Of a DNA stretch of 6,065 nucleotides, positions 5,427 through 6,065 are shown piece after piece. Every line of letters begins with the position of its first letter. Position 1 is the stretch's first letter. Source of the DNA: Bacteroidota bacterium (GTDB lineage: Bacteria; Bacteroidota; Bacteroidia; 2-12-FULL-35-15); NCBI GenBank assembly GCA_023251855.1, contig JAHEYA010000160.1, positions 1 to 6,065 on the forward strand, in the 5' to 3' direction. The position numbers and the translations under genes were made by a program. Below the pieces are notes generated by a model. That model searched no databases, was not told the origin of the DNA, and was given only the letters and a program-made list of their open reading frames with translations.

Positions 5427-6065
5427 TACTTATTTGCTCCGGGGCATTTTTTGCGTCTACTTTTTATTTTTACTGTTAATGCAATTCCCGCAAATGAATA
5501 CCAATCGGTATTTGTAGGGTTGCCACGTTGGCGACCAACATTTGTAAAATTAGGATCAGTTCCTATACTTGGATCAGATAATTGAGCGGCTACAGCACCT
5601 CTTTTAGCAGCTATTTTAGCAGGATCATAATAAGTTGTACTTACATCATCAATATAATCTGTAAAGGTTTTACGCATACCCCATTCAATAGAAACACCAA
5701 TACTTTTGGCTAAATTAACTTTAATTCCCACTCCAAATGGAAGTGACAATTGCATTAGACTGTATTTTCGTTTTGATGCAGCACCCGGTAATCCTTGTCC
5801 TTCAGTGCCAAGAGGCTGAAGATCGACCCAACTATCATTTAATTTAGCCTGAGGTTTAAAAAGAAACCCTCCAACACCACCAAACATATAAGGGGTGAAT
5901 CCTCGTCTTTCATCACCTATTTCGTAATCTAAAAAGTTAAACTCTAATTGTCCGGATAGCTCCGAAATATTGGATTTAAAGTATAGGTTACGTTGTTGTT
6001 GTTGAGGAGAATCTGTAAAAGAATCATCACCTTCTATTGCACCAAAAAAAACATTAGCTCGGGCA
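5426..6065 (-). CDS. porG: PorG-like type IX secretion outer-membrane barrel protein (DUF6089 family), 5' end missing
   Basis: This frame stays open to the right edge, giving 212 residues of a protein whose signal peptide and first strands lie outside the window. A Met at 5885-5887 is internal, because clear family sequence continues upstream of it. Visible features are RANVFFGAIEGDD near the truncated end, then RNLYFKSNISELSGQLEFNF, TPYMFGGVGGFLFKPQA, LQPLGTEGQGLPG, QLSLPFGVGIKVNL, MRKTFTDYIDDVSTTYYDP and DWYSFAGIALTVKIK. Alternating hydrophobic strands and Gly-rich turns fit a small outer-membrane beta-barrel. The block order matches what I know of the DUF6089 family, which includes PorG of the type IX secretion system. 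PorG of P. gingivalis (PG0189) also lies directly before uppS, which supports the name. The tail is basic (KSRRKKCPGANK) and the stop is TAG. Family membership is strong; an active role in secretion is inferred, and no other secretion gene is in the window. Confidence 0.82.
   Translation of the reverse strand, partial: ARANVFFGAIEGDDSFTDSPQQQQRNLYFKSNISELSGQLEFNFLDYEIGDERRGFTPYMFGGVGGFLFKPQAKLNDSWVDLQPLGTEGQGLPGAASKRKYSLMQLSLPFGVGIKVNLAKSIGVSIEWGMRKTFTDYIDDVSTTYYDPAKIAAKRGAVAAQLSDPSIGTDPNFTNVGRQRGNPTNTDWYSFAGIALTVKIKSRRKKCPGANK

Noticed and set aside
5885..5887. Met at 5887 as the true start of the DUF6089/PorG gene
   Set aside because: The frame continues upstream without a stop to the window edge and carries conserved family sequence (RNLYFKSNI, EFNF, TPY), so this Met is internal.

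Overview
This AT-rich window reads as a conserved cell-envelope gene cluster from a member of the phylum Bacteroidota. The evidence is the gene order (porG/DUF6089, uppS, bamA, two tandem ompH/skp genes, murI), A-rich translation leaders without a Shine-Dalgarno sequence, signal peptides cut just before a Gln, and one promoter candidate that fits the Bacteroidota -33/-7 consensus (TTTG / TAnnTTTG). Class or genus cannot be fixed from this window. The order matches, from memory, the Porphyromonas gingivalis PG0189-PG0193 neighbourhood.

All genes are on the minus strand, so transcription runs from high to low coordinates. From right to left: a 5'-truncated porG-like gene (outer-membrane barrel of the type IX secretion system, 5426 to the window edge); a 207-bp spacer full of short repeats that also holds the best promoter candidate (about 5302-5333); uppS (4466-5218, GTG start); bamA (1842-4415) after a 50-bp gap; a 194-bp AT-rich spacer; two OmpH/Skp periplasmic chaperone genes 33 bp apart (1069-1647 and 490-1035); a strong terminator-like hairpin (437-473); and the first 140 codons of murI (ending beyond position 1).

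Functionally the set makes and assembles the envelope. UppS makes the C55 lipid carrier for peptidoglycan and surface polysaccharide. MurI supplies D-glutamate for peptidoglycan. The Skp-like chaperones carry unfolded outer-membrane proteins to BamA, which inserts them. PorG is an outer-membrane barrel of the protein secretion machinery.

I see no RNA genes, mobile elements, CRISPR arrays or defence genes, and no clearly new system. The points that deserve a second look are in the spacers: the repeat-rich porG-uppS gap with a promoter inside one arm of an imperfect palindrome, and the terminator-like hairpin just upstream of murI with no visible promoter between them.
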